Positions 1 through 11,700 of a stretch of 64,000 nt of DNA are shown here, one piece after another (position 1 is the first letter of the stretch; each line of letters opens with the position of its first letter). Origin of the DNA: Astropecten irregularis (taxonomy: Eukaryota > Echinodermata > Asteroidea > Paxillosida > Astropectinidae); the NCBI GenBank assembly GCA_963971285.1, contig OZ020259.1:1426001-1490000 (forward strand), in the 5' to 3' direction. The translations under genes were made by a program, and so were the position numbers. The notes under the pieces were generated by a model. The model ran no database searches. It was not told where the DNA came from and saw only the letters and a program-made list of their open reading frames with translations.

Positions 1-258
1 TTGTCTTGTTCATCGTCTTGTTCATTGTCTTGTTCATCGTCTTCTTTATCGTCTTGTTCATTGTCTTGTTCATCATCTTATTTATTGTCTTGTTCATCGT
101 CTTGTTCATCGTCTTGTTCATCGTCTTGTTCATTGTCTTGTTCATCGTCTTCTTTATCGTCTTGTTCATCGTCTTCTTTATCGTCTTGTTCATCGTCTTG
201 TTCATCGTCTTGTTTATCGTCTTGTTCATCGTCTTGTTCATCATCTCGTTCATCGTCC
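1..258. repeat. 12-bp minisatellite (TCTTGTTCATCG unit)
   Basis: About 21 head-to-tail copies of a 12-bp unit TCTTGTTCATCG, with variants in which TTGTTCATCG becomes TTCTTTATCG or TTGTTCATTG. Because 12 is divisible by three, both strands stay open and give false reading frames (SSCSSSC-like and DDEQDDEQ-like). The array touches the window edge and may continue upstream. It lies in the intron before the first visible KCNQ exon. Confidence 0.9.
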
Positions 259-551
259 TTGCCCTTAACCCTATCATGAGTGCATTGCCACAATCATCAC
301 CATTTGCACCTCCTGTACATTTATCTCATGGAATGTTGTCTCGGCAGGATTTATTATTACACCAACATATCAAATTACATCAGATGGTTTTGCCCCAACG
401 TGCAAAATAATCTAAACACTTCAAGTTTTTGTAATGACTTGGACATACGGCGCTGGACGGCCGAGGCACGTCGTGCACGTATGACACCCAAAAATGTTGA
501 TGCATGTGGCAATTTGAATTAAGGAAATCTTGAGGAAAGGGGTTTATTGTC

Positions 552-796
552 CAGGGGCCAATTTCATAAAACTGTTAAGCACAAAAATTTGCTTAGCACA
601 AAAATGTCTCGCCCAATAAAACAAACCACCATTGAAAATTCTATGTGATATTCATGGTCAGCGAACAACAGCCAAAGAACAATCACAAGTGATGCACAAC
701 ACGTGGTCATTTGGTTGTTAACCCTGGTTTTATCAAGACAGAAATGTCATGCTTAGCAAATTTTGGTGCTTAACAGTTTTATGAAATTGGCCCCTG
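552..796. mobile_element. Foldback MITE, family A, copy 1
   Basis: The element starts CAGGGGCCAATTTCAT and ends with the near-perfect reverse complement ATGAAATTGGCCCCTG. The arms extend inward over GTTAAGCAC / GTGCTTAAC. The interior has no open frame. Related copies are at 10419-10666 and 52500-52740, with a truncated one at 14672-14805. It is a non-autonomous palindromic element; the transposase source is unknown. Confidence 0.85.
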
Positions 797-880
797 GACG
801 GCAAGGTCTAGAATCATCAATACTACGATCATCACCATACAACATTCCAATCAATTACCTTCAATTTAGCCAAGCAAATA

Positions 881-933
881 TTTTTGAGAAAGATCCTGCC
901 AGGATCAAGATGATGTCAGGCTCTCCTAACTCT
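881..933 (+). repeat. Short hammerhead-like repeat (family G), degenerate copy
   Basis: TTTGAGAAAGATCCTG followed by CAGGATC and a decayed form of the GAAACGTCAGGC block, then CTCCTAACTC. The same module recurs near 2806, 5288, 7874 and 41046. GATCCTG/CAGGATC forms a small stem. This copy is the most decayed. Confidence 0.6.
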
Positions 934-1288
934 TAAGCAAATATCTCCTAGATTAGTTTTTTTAATCGGATGCCATTTTCCCCTGCACAATTATGCGCAT
1001 ATGCTCACAATTGTGCGTCCATGCTCAGAGCTTGCAAAAAATAGACTTCAGTCTGCTGCTGCCAATGTCTCAAAAGTCTCCCATTCTGTCTGAGTCATCA
1101 AACTTTTGTTCCTCCTCCTTTTAAACAAATGCCTTTGCCCTCTTAGCTTCTCCCGTGCTGGAGATTCCCTTGCTCACCTTTAACGCTGCTTTCCAGTCCT
1201 CTCTTTCACCCGGGGGATGGGGAAAAACAAGAGTAGAAGCCGCCCAAATTCGTTGTCAAATTGAGGTCAAACACATGAATTCTTTCTT

Positions 1289-1321
<33 letters not shown>

Positions 1322-2740
1322 ACGGGGAACGGATTTCATCGGCAGTGAAATTTGTGGATTTTCAGATTGAGAGGTTGGAGGAAGGTTTCCTAAAAAACAA
1401 GAGTGGCAAGGGAAGGCAATGGCCTCAAGTGTGTAATGTGCTGCAAAGTCACAAATTGATTGGGTTTATAGAGAAGGAGCAAAGGCAGAGAGTGGAAAAT
1501 GCATCATGGAAAGTTTTACAGCCCTCTTGGGCTTCCCTCGCCCCACCATCTTATTCAATCTGAACGGAGAGGATATGTGAGAAAAGTAGAAGCGTTAACA
1601 GCAAAAAGGAAAAGATTTGTTTCTTATCGGGGATGGATTGCAAACAGAAGGATGGTTCCTTTGCCAAAATGAAGGACAGCATCTATGCCCTTGCCTGGAG
1701 CTGTCGCCCTGGCCCCTAAGTTTCTCACCGAAGGGGTTTCTTATTTTTACCAAGTGAGCTTGTGACATGGGTCCCATTAAGTGTCTCTGGCAAGATCGTG
1801 GGAGAGGGATGGAGAGAGGGAAATTGGAGGAAATATGTTTTATTCCAGCGAGGATTAAGGGCTCTAGATTTGTAATCATTTTATCATTAAGGAGGTCAGG
1901 TTGAAAGGGGGACTTGTGTAATGACAGGAGACTGTTCTGGAATTTGTAGTCCGGAGAATTCAACATCGGTGATAATTCATTCCTTGACTAGAGATGATGT
2001 CCTCTCCTCACTCAGTGGCCGAGTGAAGCCGGTTATGAATTACTTACTGTAGCTACGGCTGGGGTTATGGCTCTGGCTAATTATGTCATTGTGCTTATGC
2101 TGCAGTTCAGATAGACACATTGTTGCACTGTCCAACAGCCACATCCAAGTAGCCGCATCCAGTTTAAACCTCATTTTGGATTAGATTTGAATACTTTAGC
2201 ACTCTGACTTGATTTGAACCCAGGTGCAATCAGTTCCTTCATCTGAAAATTCACAAACTAAAGCTTGGGGTGCGTTCCACTCCAGCTTAATACGCGCATG
2301 GCGCACGAACGTGCTGTTTTACCAAACATGAACACAACATTCGCCTAGCATACCTTATGGTGTAGAGGAGGTATTTGCTGAAGTTGGCTAACTACATGTA
2401 CATTGAATAAAAGAGGGACGCAATACGGAACATATGTTCGCAATTTGTTGCGTGTGCATTCAACTTCAAAATCCAAGCATAACGCAAACGTAGCTAGTTT
2501 GAAGATGCAACAACCAGTCAGCAATATTTTTTCCCATAGTCATAAAAAATTGCTGTCATGTATGAACAGGGCTTTATGATGGATGGCAGAAGATGATATT
2601 CGGATAAAAAGACAAATAGGTCTTTATTCCTTTTCTTGGAAAGGTTCGTACTTTGTGGTTAATGGGCCACAGTGGCTAAAACCATGTTGAGTGCTTTGAC
2701 TAATGCGTTATGAGTGACAATTGGAAAAAATATTTAAGTA
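934..2740. other. KCNQ intron DNA, no gene seen
   Basis: Both strands lack any frame that resembles a protein. A pure poly-T run lies at 1293-1314. The rest is unique-looking, AT-rich sequence. It is assigned to the intron upstream of the KCNQ pore exon because that exon requires earlier exons (S1-S5) outside the window. Confidence 0.6.
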
Positions 2741-2865
2741 CTGTAATAAACTGCTGCAAACTGCTCATCAGCCAAAATAAAGACCTGATATTAAAAAAAA
2801 AATGCTCTAGGACGGCCTATTGCATTTTCATCCTAGCAGGATCTTTATCGAAGGCTAAAAGCCTA
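2741..2865. repeat. Family G repeat with inverted hammerhead-like motif
   Basis: Begins with TAATAAACTGCTGCAAACTG on the + strand, a block shared with 7874 and 41013. It is followed after a poly-A stretch by the GATCCTGCTAGGATGAAAAT module in reverse orientation (2806-2857). The two halves look like a head-to-tail or inverted dimer of the same short element. Confidence 0.6.
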
Positions 2866-3628
2866 GATCAATGAATAGTTAGAAGTGAGTGCATTCTGAG
2901 CTCTGAAACTCATGTTCTTGTCTCTGGCTGTTATTCTAACCTGTCAGTATACCACTCAGGTTTTTCGAGACGAAATAAAACCAGACGTGCACATTTACCA
3001 GTAAAAGTAAACCCTAGCAACAGTTGGCATGACAATGAGATTCGGCAAGAGGATTATAAGGTCTGCCCTCCCCTCCCTCGGGGGAAAAGTTGGGACGTGA
3101 GACATCTCAAATTTGATTCACTCCACAGATCAGAAGAAGAGATGTTGGCCATTATTCCCGGCGACACTTTACCCTTTCTCTCCCCATGATGAGAGAGAGA
3201 GGGGGGAGAGGTTATATTGCAAATGGAATCAAGGAGGAACATATTCTTTCCACAGAAAGAGTTCTGTGCGGAGAATTGCAAATCAAATGAGTGAAAAAGA
3301 AGAAAGGAAAAAAATAGAGAAATGAAGTTGCACTTGCAAGATGTGGCGACTGAATATCCTATGTCGTCCTTTTATCCCCTCTTTTTACATTGGCCGTAGA
3401 TTTGTGAAAATATCAAGCTAGGGTTACCAGTTTAATTGGAATTACCTCGGTACTATTTGGTACCGTTTTCTTTCATTATGAAAGCAGGACAGAAATATCA
3501 TGTTTGATGCGATGACTCGAGCCCATTTTTCCTTGTGGGTGATACATCACATTAAATTATATGCTATGTTTAGAACAACAAGATCATAATTTCCATAGCC
3601 TGGCTGGTGACAAACTTAGACCGTTCTG

Positions 3629-3996
3629 TATAATAATAGTAATAATAATAATGGACACTTATAATGCGCCGGTATCCACCAAGCATGACCCTCATGGTGC
3701 AAATTAATTATTATCCAAGGTCATCGGGCCATAATTTTTACATTCCTGACACCATCTCAACTCCCTGGGGAGTATACAGCCCCTGCTACCATAAGGTACA
3801 CAGAGGCTAATCAAACCACAAAGCCGTCTCTACCCTCGCAGGTACCCATTTACACCTGGGTGAAGAGGAGCAATATGTGACAAAGCATCTTGCCCAAGGA
3901 CGCAAGCACCAATAGCCCATGGCTGGATTCAAACTCACTATCTGTAGATTGGCCACAAGACTTTGAGTTCTACACGCCAGACCACTAGGCCACAGC
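3629..3996 (-). mobile_element. tRNA-derived SINE with (ATT)n tail
   Basis: Read on the - strand, it starts with a tRNA-like head with an A-box-like start and a decayed B box near 3925-3965. A conserved body follows, including CACCCAGGTGTAAATGGGTA, and it ends in an (ATT)n tail at 3629-3652. A second copy on the + strand at 24425-24800 matches along the body and tail. This is the classic architecture of a LINE-mobilised tRNA SINE. The body resembles conserved-domain SINEs of marine invertebrates, but I cannot name the family. Confidence 0.85.
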
Positions 3997-5287
3997 ACAT
4001 GCGTCATATACTTACAGTTCCTTTTTTTTTCAGACTTGTGACAAAGTTTTAAAGTTGGAGCTTGATAAGGATCAATTTTGATTGTAATCATGTCGATTAT
4101 TAGGCGAGTAAAAGGATGAGAGATGACTATCTATCTTGGCTGCCGTAACAGGGAGGATATCTCTGTTTCAAATCTTTCGCAAGCCCAGTGAATTGAACCA
4201 TATGGCTGAAGCCATTTTCCTCAGTTGCCGTCAAATGTCCCGACTTTTTTTTCTTCCTTCTTCTATACCAATCGGTCCATCGCCATAGCAACTTGCCACC
4301 TCTAATCTGTAGCAATGACGAGCAGTTTACACAATGCCGCGGTATTGGCAAACCCCGACGGCGGCCTGAGGAGATGCCGAGCTACGAAATTAGCCGCTCC
4401 GCGTCAGCCAACAACCAGATGGTTCCTACCCAATTAAGGCCATACATCCAATTCTCTTGGCAAATAACAGCCATGACTCTCACACACACTCACTCACTCC
4501 CAACCCACTTACATATTTTGCTCCATTTTTTCTGCCCTCCTCCCCTTTCCAGTTTAAACAAAACCAAAAAGGGCAGAAGTAAGGGGGAGGAAAGGGGAGT
4601 CAGTTGTTCTGTTTTCTGGAATTTTCAGTTTTGCATTTAGAAGACCTGAAGGCTTGCCTGCCTGCCATGAGAGTATTGGAATTGTAAATGTCACCTGTTG
4701 ATCTGTTTGTTACATTGTCTTTATTCCACTCTTGTCTGCTCAACCTCCATCGCCTCCTCCTTGCTCTCTGTAAGAGGTTTCATATTCAAATGCAATCTTG
4801 AGAAGCTTTAAAAGAGCCCGCATTCCTCCCCACCACTCCCCCCCGGGCGATTTTCTACCGATTTATCCCCGGGACTTTATACTCAAGAGTATTTTCGTCT
4901 TGTTCTTTCAGCAAATTACCTTTTATGCTGTCAAATCTGGCAGCTTGTTTACTGATGTTCGCCTACGATTTCAGACATCAAAATCAACAAAGACAAGAAT
5001 AGAATGCATTTTATTCGAGTGTTCTTTTTTTAACCCTTTTAATGTGACTTGTCATTGTCTAAAAGCAAGACTTGAATCTCGAAGGAATTGTTGTTTTTCT
5101 GCTTTTCAAGCACTGAGTTTGGTCGTAGATTATTTGACTTCTAGCTTTAGGGGATTAACATCGGTGGTGACATTTCATAGGAGAGGTTTTCTCCTGAGTA
5201 GAATGATGGCCCGACCCACTTCTAGATGAGACCTTTTCTTGGGGCAGAAATAAAAACATTTTTCTCATCTTGAAAGGAAGTTTAGAG
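3997..5287. other. KCNQ intron DNA, no gene seen
   Basis: Contains a short CA/CTCA microsatellite near 4480-4500. The 143-codon frame at 4798-5229 shows no recognisable motif and ordinary AT-rich composition, so it is not called. No splice-flanked exon encoding KCNQ S5 or the pore turret was found here. Confidence 0.5.
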
Positions 5288-5340
5288 TTAGGAGGGCCTG
5301 ACGCGTTTCGATCCTAGCAGGATCTTTCTCAAAGGCTAAA
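5288..5340 (-). repeat. Family G hammerhead-like repeat
   Basis: In reverse orientation it reads CTTTGAGAAAGATCCTGCTA and then GGATCGAAACGCGTCAGGC. It has the same GATCC/GGATC stem and GAAAC block as the copies at 7874 and 41046, and is flanked by the shared CTCCTAACTC end. Confidence 0.65.
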
Positions 5341-5649
5341 TAACAAGAGGACAAGAACATGCAAGTAAATATGCACATAAATGGATGACAGGATCGGGAC
5401 AAGGGGGGGGGCGGGGTAGGTAAGATTGGTCAGACAAAGAGGGGTCAGATAGGCAAGACGATCCAAGATCAAAGGTACCAGACTACAAAAGGGCGGGGAA
5501 CTTGTATATTTTTATTTAAACTGATCATGAGTTACAAACCAGATAATAATTATAATAAGCCACCTATCTAACAAAAACCCCTTAAATGTTTGTCCCCCAA
5601 GAACAGTCTGCTTTTAATTTCCATGTCATGCTTTTGATATCACCAACAG

Positions 5650-5760
5650 GTTACTTTAACCACAGTTGGTTACGGTGACAAGACTCCAGAGAGTTGGGCT
5701 GGCAAGTTATCCGCTGCGATCCTGGCCGTACTTGGAGTATCGTTCTTTGCACTTCCAGCG
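5650..5760 (+). CDS. KCNQ exon: pore filter and first half of S6
   Basis: This 37-codon exon is bounded by CAACAG at its 5' side and GTAAGC at its 3' side, in phase 0 at both ends. It encodes [11 protein letters not shown], the K+ selectivity signature, followed by the S6 start and ending SFFALPA. Vertebrate KCNQ proteins usually have isoleucine in TTIGYGD; here it is valine, as in most other Kv channels. The hinge proline and alanine of PAG sit at the junction, and the glycine opens the next exon. Confidence 0.95.
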
Positions 5761-8700
5761 GTAAGCCGATGAGATCCTATTTCATGGATTAGGGAGTAAT
5801 TATTCTGTCTTGCACGTGCATAGTTCTGAATTCTGCGCTAACCTTGTAAGCCAAGGATGGAGATCATAAGCGTTGAATAGCACTCCGCACTTGCGCTAAA
5901 AATAGCACACTAGCTCAGACAAACATTGCAACCATGCAAAATGTGTGGTGTGTGCACGCGCGTGCATGCATGGTGTACTGTACACAACGTGTGTGAGTCA
6001 ATGTTTGTCTGACATCCGGGGATTTTGTACACTCATGTGACGTCATTAGTGCGGAGCGCTATTGTGCGATAAGCAGAGCCGTGATGTTACCCCCAAAGGG
6101 TATAGCATTTTCATGAAATGATCAATTAATAAAATACAGCTGCTATATAATTCTTTGCTGAAAAATCATTATCAACGAAGGCAAATTTGGCTTGCCTAAA
6201 ACCAAAGAGTAAATTTCTTGTGCGGTTTCTCCTCACTACACCTGTTAGGACTTAAGGAACTCTGCCTGTAGATATATAGAGATTGTTGGTTTAGCCATTG
6301 TATAAAGACATCTGGACCAGTAAACAGGTGTGTCTTGCTTTGAATCTGCAGCCTGAGGTAAATCCGATTTTGTTTCTTCATCTCAAATTAGTCAATTTTC
6401 ACCTGTCCATATGTTTGGCTGTTTTCTGTTTTCTCCCTTAGGGTATTCTAGGTTCAGGGTTTGCCTTGCAAGTCCAGCAACAGCAGAGGCAGAAACATTT
6501 TGCGAGGAGGAGGCACCCGGCAGCCATGCTTATACAGGTACAAGGGGTGATGGTAGGGCTGTGGGTTAGCAGAGAGGGGTGATGGGATAAGGAGGTGTTT
6601 AGGAGTGGGTTGTGGGTTAGGAGGTGGCACCCGGCAGCCATGCTTATACAGCTACAAGGGGTGATGGTAGGGCTGTGGGTTAGCAGAGAGGGGTGATGGT
6701 TGGATAAGGTGGTGTTTAGGAGTGGGTTGTGGGTGAGGAGGAGGCACCCAGCAGCCATGCTTATACAGCTACAAGGGGTGATGGTAGGGCTGTGGGTTAG
6801 CAGAGAGGGGTGATGGGATAAGGAGGTGTTTGGGAGTGGGTTGTGGTTGAGGAGGAGGCACCCGGCAGCCATGCTCATTCAGGTACAAGGGGTGATGGTG
6901 GGGCTGTGGGTTAGCAGAGAGGGGTGATGGTTGGATAAGGAGGTGTTTGGGAGTGGGTTGTGGGTGAGGAGGAGGCACCCAGCAGCCATGCTTATACAGG
7001 TACAAGGGGTGATGGTGGGGCTGTGGGTTAGCAGAGAGGGGTGATGGTTGGATAAGGAGGTGTTTGGGAGTGGGTTGTGAGGGAGGAGGAGGCAGCCAGC
7101 AGCCATGCTCATACAGGTACAAGGGGTGATAGTGGGGCTGTGGGTTAGCAGAGAGGGGTGATGGTTGGATAAGGTGGTGTTTGGGAGTGGGTTGTAGGGG
7201 AGGAGGAGGCACCCAGCAGCCATGCTCATACAGGTACAAGGGGTGATGGCAGGGCTGTGGGTCAGCAGAGAGGGGTGATAATGGGATAAGGAGGTGTTTG
7301 GGAGTGGGTTGTGGGTGAGGAGGAGGCACCCAGCAGCCATGCTCATACAGGTACAAGAGGTGATGGTGGGGCTGTGGGTTAGCAGAGAGGGGAGATGGTG
7401 GGATAAGAAGGTGTTTGGGAGTGGGTTGTGAGGGAGGAGGAGGCACCCGGCAGTAGGTGGGTTGTGGGATGACAGCTGAAGAGTTGGGTGCTCAGGGTGT
7501 GGGTTATTAAGGTGATGGGTAGGTTGGTTTGGGGTACGGTGTGTGGGTACTGATGAAGGGGGATGGTTACCGGTCAATGGGTGGTGGTCAAGGGTGTTGG
7601 GAGTGGGTTATTGGTGAGATTGATAGAGACCTGGGTGTATGATGGGTGTGAGTAATATTAGGATGGAGATTGCCAGGCGGGTGCTATGGAGTGGAGAGGG
7701 GAGATTGTCCGAGAGGCAGGTGCTTGGGATTAGGTTTTTTTAGGAGACTTGGATAGGATGGTTCGTGTGGAACTTTGTGATCGAAGTTGGAAAATGTTGT
7801 GCCTCATGAGTGCTAGGGAATGAATGGATTGTTCGAAATAATGTGAAAGGTTGGTGTTTGAAAGTGTAATAAAGTAATAAACTGCTGCAAACTGCTCATC
7901 AACCTTTGAGAAAGATCCGGCTAGGATCGAAACGTCAGGCCCTTCCTAACTCCAAGCAAAGGTGTTTATTATGACTTATCTACACTTCATCCTAAAACTT
8001 GATATAATTTTTCTCCGTCCAGTGCCTGTGGAGATGTTATGCAGCGGATCCTAATTCATGTTCCATGGCCACGTGGAAGCCACACTTAAAACCAGTACAG
8101 AGCCCCACAAATAACAAGTGAGTACCCGGAACGTCAATTTAAAAATGAGAGGCCATTTTTATGTTCAAAATTTTACAATCGAGTCATGACTTCTTTTTAT
8201 ATTTATGAAATCCTGTAAAGAAATCAGAATGTTCTATAATAGAGTTTTATTTTATTCACTTCGTAACTAAAGAACCAACATTGATGAATTTTAATAATTT
8301 GGTCAAAAGAGGGCGCTATTTACTAGTTGCTAAAATAAATTTGTTAAAAGCATTTTTGATGGTAATATCCATAGTTAGATGAAACCTCTTCTTTGGTATC
8401 ATTGGTGACCTTGCTCAGCGATGTGTTTTTCGTCTTCTATGCCAATGGGGCAGGAAAAAGCCAGAGGCATCAAATTTTATCGGTTTGTCGTGTCAGGCTA
8501 TTCTCTCTTGTTTTTCATTTCTTTCCAGCGGAATAAAACCAGGATTTTTTTCTTCATGACTTTTGTTGGGAGGGGTCTTGGAAAGAAATAAGTCATATTC
8601 TTGCCTGTTTTTCGTTGAAATTTGGTTTTAATGGCCTGGGAGTGCCGACAGAAAGTGGTAATGATTTCTTATCATTGAGGACATATAATGTTAACCTTCC

Positions 8701-11700
8701 CTTTGTGACGATGCTGCTCATGTGTGAAATGACAAAAAAAATTTGCCTGTTCAGAAAACAAACTTCCTTTTAATAAAGTAAGATTCTTAAACAATATGGG
8801 GACCTTTTGTTTGGGAATTAAATTTTATGCTGGTTTTTTTTGGGGTGAAGGTTAAAGTAAGGGAAAATTGTGTGTGCCATTCTGCACGTTACTTCACTTT
8901 CACTTTCTGCTAGAATTCAAACGATCTGATGTCGATGCATTAACTTATAGTATCCCATAATTCTCCATTCCACCGTTCTACCATTTATGTTTGTCAGCGT
9001 ACAAGCAAGAAGTAACAGACACAGGTAAGAACCTTATACGCGTCCAATCCCTGCTCACCTTTCCGTGGACCACGCCCATCCACCTCAGACCACGCCCACC
9101 CACCACAGACCACGCCCACCTACCACACCCTTCAATATTAGAAATCATGTTCCTTTTGGCGTAATATGTTCATGTGCACCCCAGGAGCGTACAGCACAGG
9201 TGAAAGCCCCGCCTACTTATTGTCATCAGCCCCGCCCACTTACCACCAAACTCAAGATCCTGGTTGTGGACTTCGCCCGACATTTGTTTGACTCCGCCAA
9301 ATTATTTTTGTAATGGTCAGCTGCTGCTGTCCAGGTAAGATGGGATGCTTCCCCTCGGCTCAAAGCACTTGCCATAGACTCTGCCCTTCTGTCAGGCCAC
9401 ACCCACTTTTCCCACATCACACACATACATTGCAGATGCCAATTCTCCACAAAATCATGCGTCGCTAGTTTTGGTGTTTGTGATTTTTTTGTCCTTTTTT
9501 TTCGTACCAGCGTAACCCAGCATAGCACACTAGTGAGTTTCAGCTTAAATAGTCTAGTTTCGCTCTGGATGTGAAATTTTGAAATCCATAAATAAAAAAC
9601 CTAGCTCAATGTGATAACCAATAACTCATTCAATATCAAGATATTCACCCTAATCATTTTATCAAAAATTGACATCAGATTTGTAGAATTTACTAAACCA
9701 AATGTCTAATGCAAGTACATGTAGTTTCAAAAATATGTACAGATTAATTGCTATGTACAAAATATATAAACGCATGATTGTACATCATTAAATATATTGG
9801 CAAAAATTTCCCTTTTTTTTGGTATGATTTTAGCCTTGGAAAGAGTTTTGGTTTATGAAGTTTATTGTTATTTATTTATTTATTTATTTTTTGGTCATTA
9901 ATCATTTATTAGTTTGTTTTGTAACAGTGATAGCGCCCTCTGTTGGTCATTTTATGTTTTCGTGGAAAAAATCATGTAGCTACTGTTTGTATATCTTTTT
10001 GTTCGAAAAATTACAAATGGAAATAACGTTAACAAAAAATGTTTTATTTGAAGAAATGAAAAGCCTGTATATGTAATAATTCTGTAACTGAAATATTTGT
10101 TGCATGACATTTCTATAAACGTGTAATGTCAGATTATTTGAAATCAGAAAAAGATTTGTGATGGTTATTTTTTAAACTACCGTGATTCAAACTGAATTGT
10201 TACAAATCTGTGCTTTTTGAATTTGCAAATTGTTGCCGTCATGTGGTAAAAAAGCACAGCAAAGGCTGTTGCTAAATATGGTAGGTTTGCGGTAGCACCA
10301 TGTTATCTCTTCTGTAAGTGTGAAGTTCTGAGAAGATCGATGGTTTAACACTTAGCGTTCCGAACAGTGTGCTCTGTTCGTCTTCAGGAGGGTGACTGGA
10401 TGATCTCACGGTACACACCAGGGGCCAATTTCATAGAGCTACTTAGCACCAAAAATTGCTTAAGCACCAAAAACCTTGGAAAATAAAATCAGTATGCCAG
10501 CCAAGACTCCTTGTGAATGTTATGCTCAGCAAACAATGGCCGAATACAAGTCAAAAGCAGTAAACATCACATGAAAATTTGGTTGGCAATCCTGTTTGAT
10601 CAAGGAAGACTTTCCATGTTAAAGCAAATTGTTGTGCTTAAGCAGCTCTATGAAATTGGCCCCTGGTCTTCACATTGTCTGCGCTGCACGAAGTCTCAAT
10701 CATGTCTCTTGTCTTTCTGTCCTCCCTGGACGCCTTGCAGTAGTTTCCGGACAAACAATCTCATCTCACGCTTGTCCATCAAGAGGAGTACCAACAGTCC
10801 CATGTTGCACCGGAACAGCGACCGGGTCAAGAAGGGTGTCAACGGTATCTATGACGACGATGAGAAGAAGATGGAGCTCAGTACCGGGGATCGATACGGT
10901 GAGCAAGACTCTATCCGGTCCAGGGGGTCGCATCGCTACCACAATCAACATGCACAAGGTAAGTTGTGGTCTGTTTTGGTGTCCAATTCCATTGCACATA
11001 CTAGATGCGTTCGAGTAGCTTCCCTCGGTCAATACTGGTCACGACACCCGGATCAGCCTCGTAATCGGACACTTGTTTACCTTTTTCGCCATCTTGAATT
11101 TGTGTGACGTATTTCCCACCACTGACTCTGCTCACGAGCAGGGTCACTGATCTCCGTCCCAAGCAGGATACGCTAAAATGGGATCTGGATCAGCAGGATC
11201 ACTGATCTCATGCCTGAAACAAACAGGCCCTTTAGTAGACCAGTAATTCCGATTATTATTAATTGAGTAATCTTTGTTTGTTTTATTGTTGATGTCGAAA
11301 CTTCTGTTTTCTTTGTTTTTTTTCTCTTTGTGTTTTCACACACCAAAGAGACTGTAGGTTTAACCAAGTTAACAGAAGCTCACAAGAACGCCATTCGAGC
11401 TGTCCGAAAAATCAAGTATTTTGTGGCCAGGAGGAAATTTAAAGAAGCGTTTCGACCGTACGACGTGAAAGACGTAATAGAGCAGTACTCATCCGGCCAT
11501 GCAGACATGCTTGCTCGGATCAAAAGCTTACAAGCGAGGTAGGTATCAAGATAACTCTTTTGTTCCTTTCCCGCCTTTAAGCAAAGAGTGCCTTCACTAA
11601 GGTTTATTCATTGTTGTTTGGATGCAGGTTAGACAACATACTGGGAAAACCAGGCCAGCCGGACCGAAGGGTGAAAGGTCGAGGTGGAGGGGACTTGGAA

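Noticed and set aside
1-293. Frames of Ser/Cys-rich or Asp/Glu/Gln-rich repeats
   Set aside because: Produced by the 12-bp minisatellite; no gene context.
4798-5229. 143-codon frame just upstream of the KCNQ pore exon, considered as the S5 exon
   Set aside because: The translation lacks any KCNQ S5 or pore-turret resemblance and has no suitable splice boundaries.
6504-7456. CRISPR-like regular repeat
   Set aside because: The units are contiguous with no unique spacers, the host is an animal and the unit overlaps an exon. It is a minisatellite.
6438-7577. Overlapping minus-strand frames of 146-232 codons with repeated His/Pro/Thr/Leu blocks
   Set aside because: They are translations of the minisatellite in the KCNQ intron. 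The open frame follows from periods near 117 bp and there is no splice or promoter evidence.
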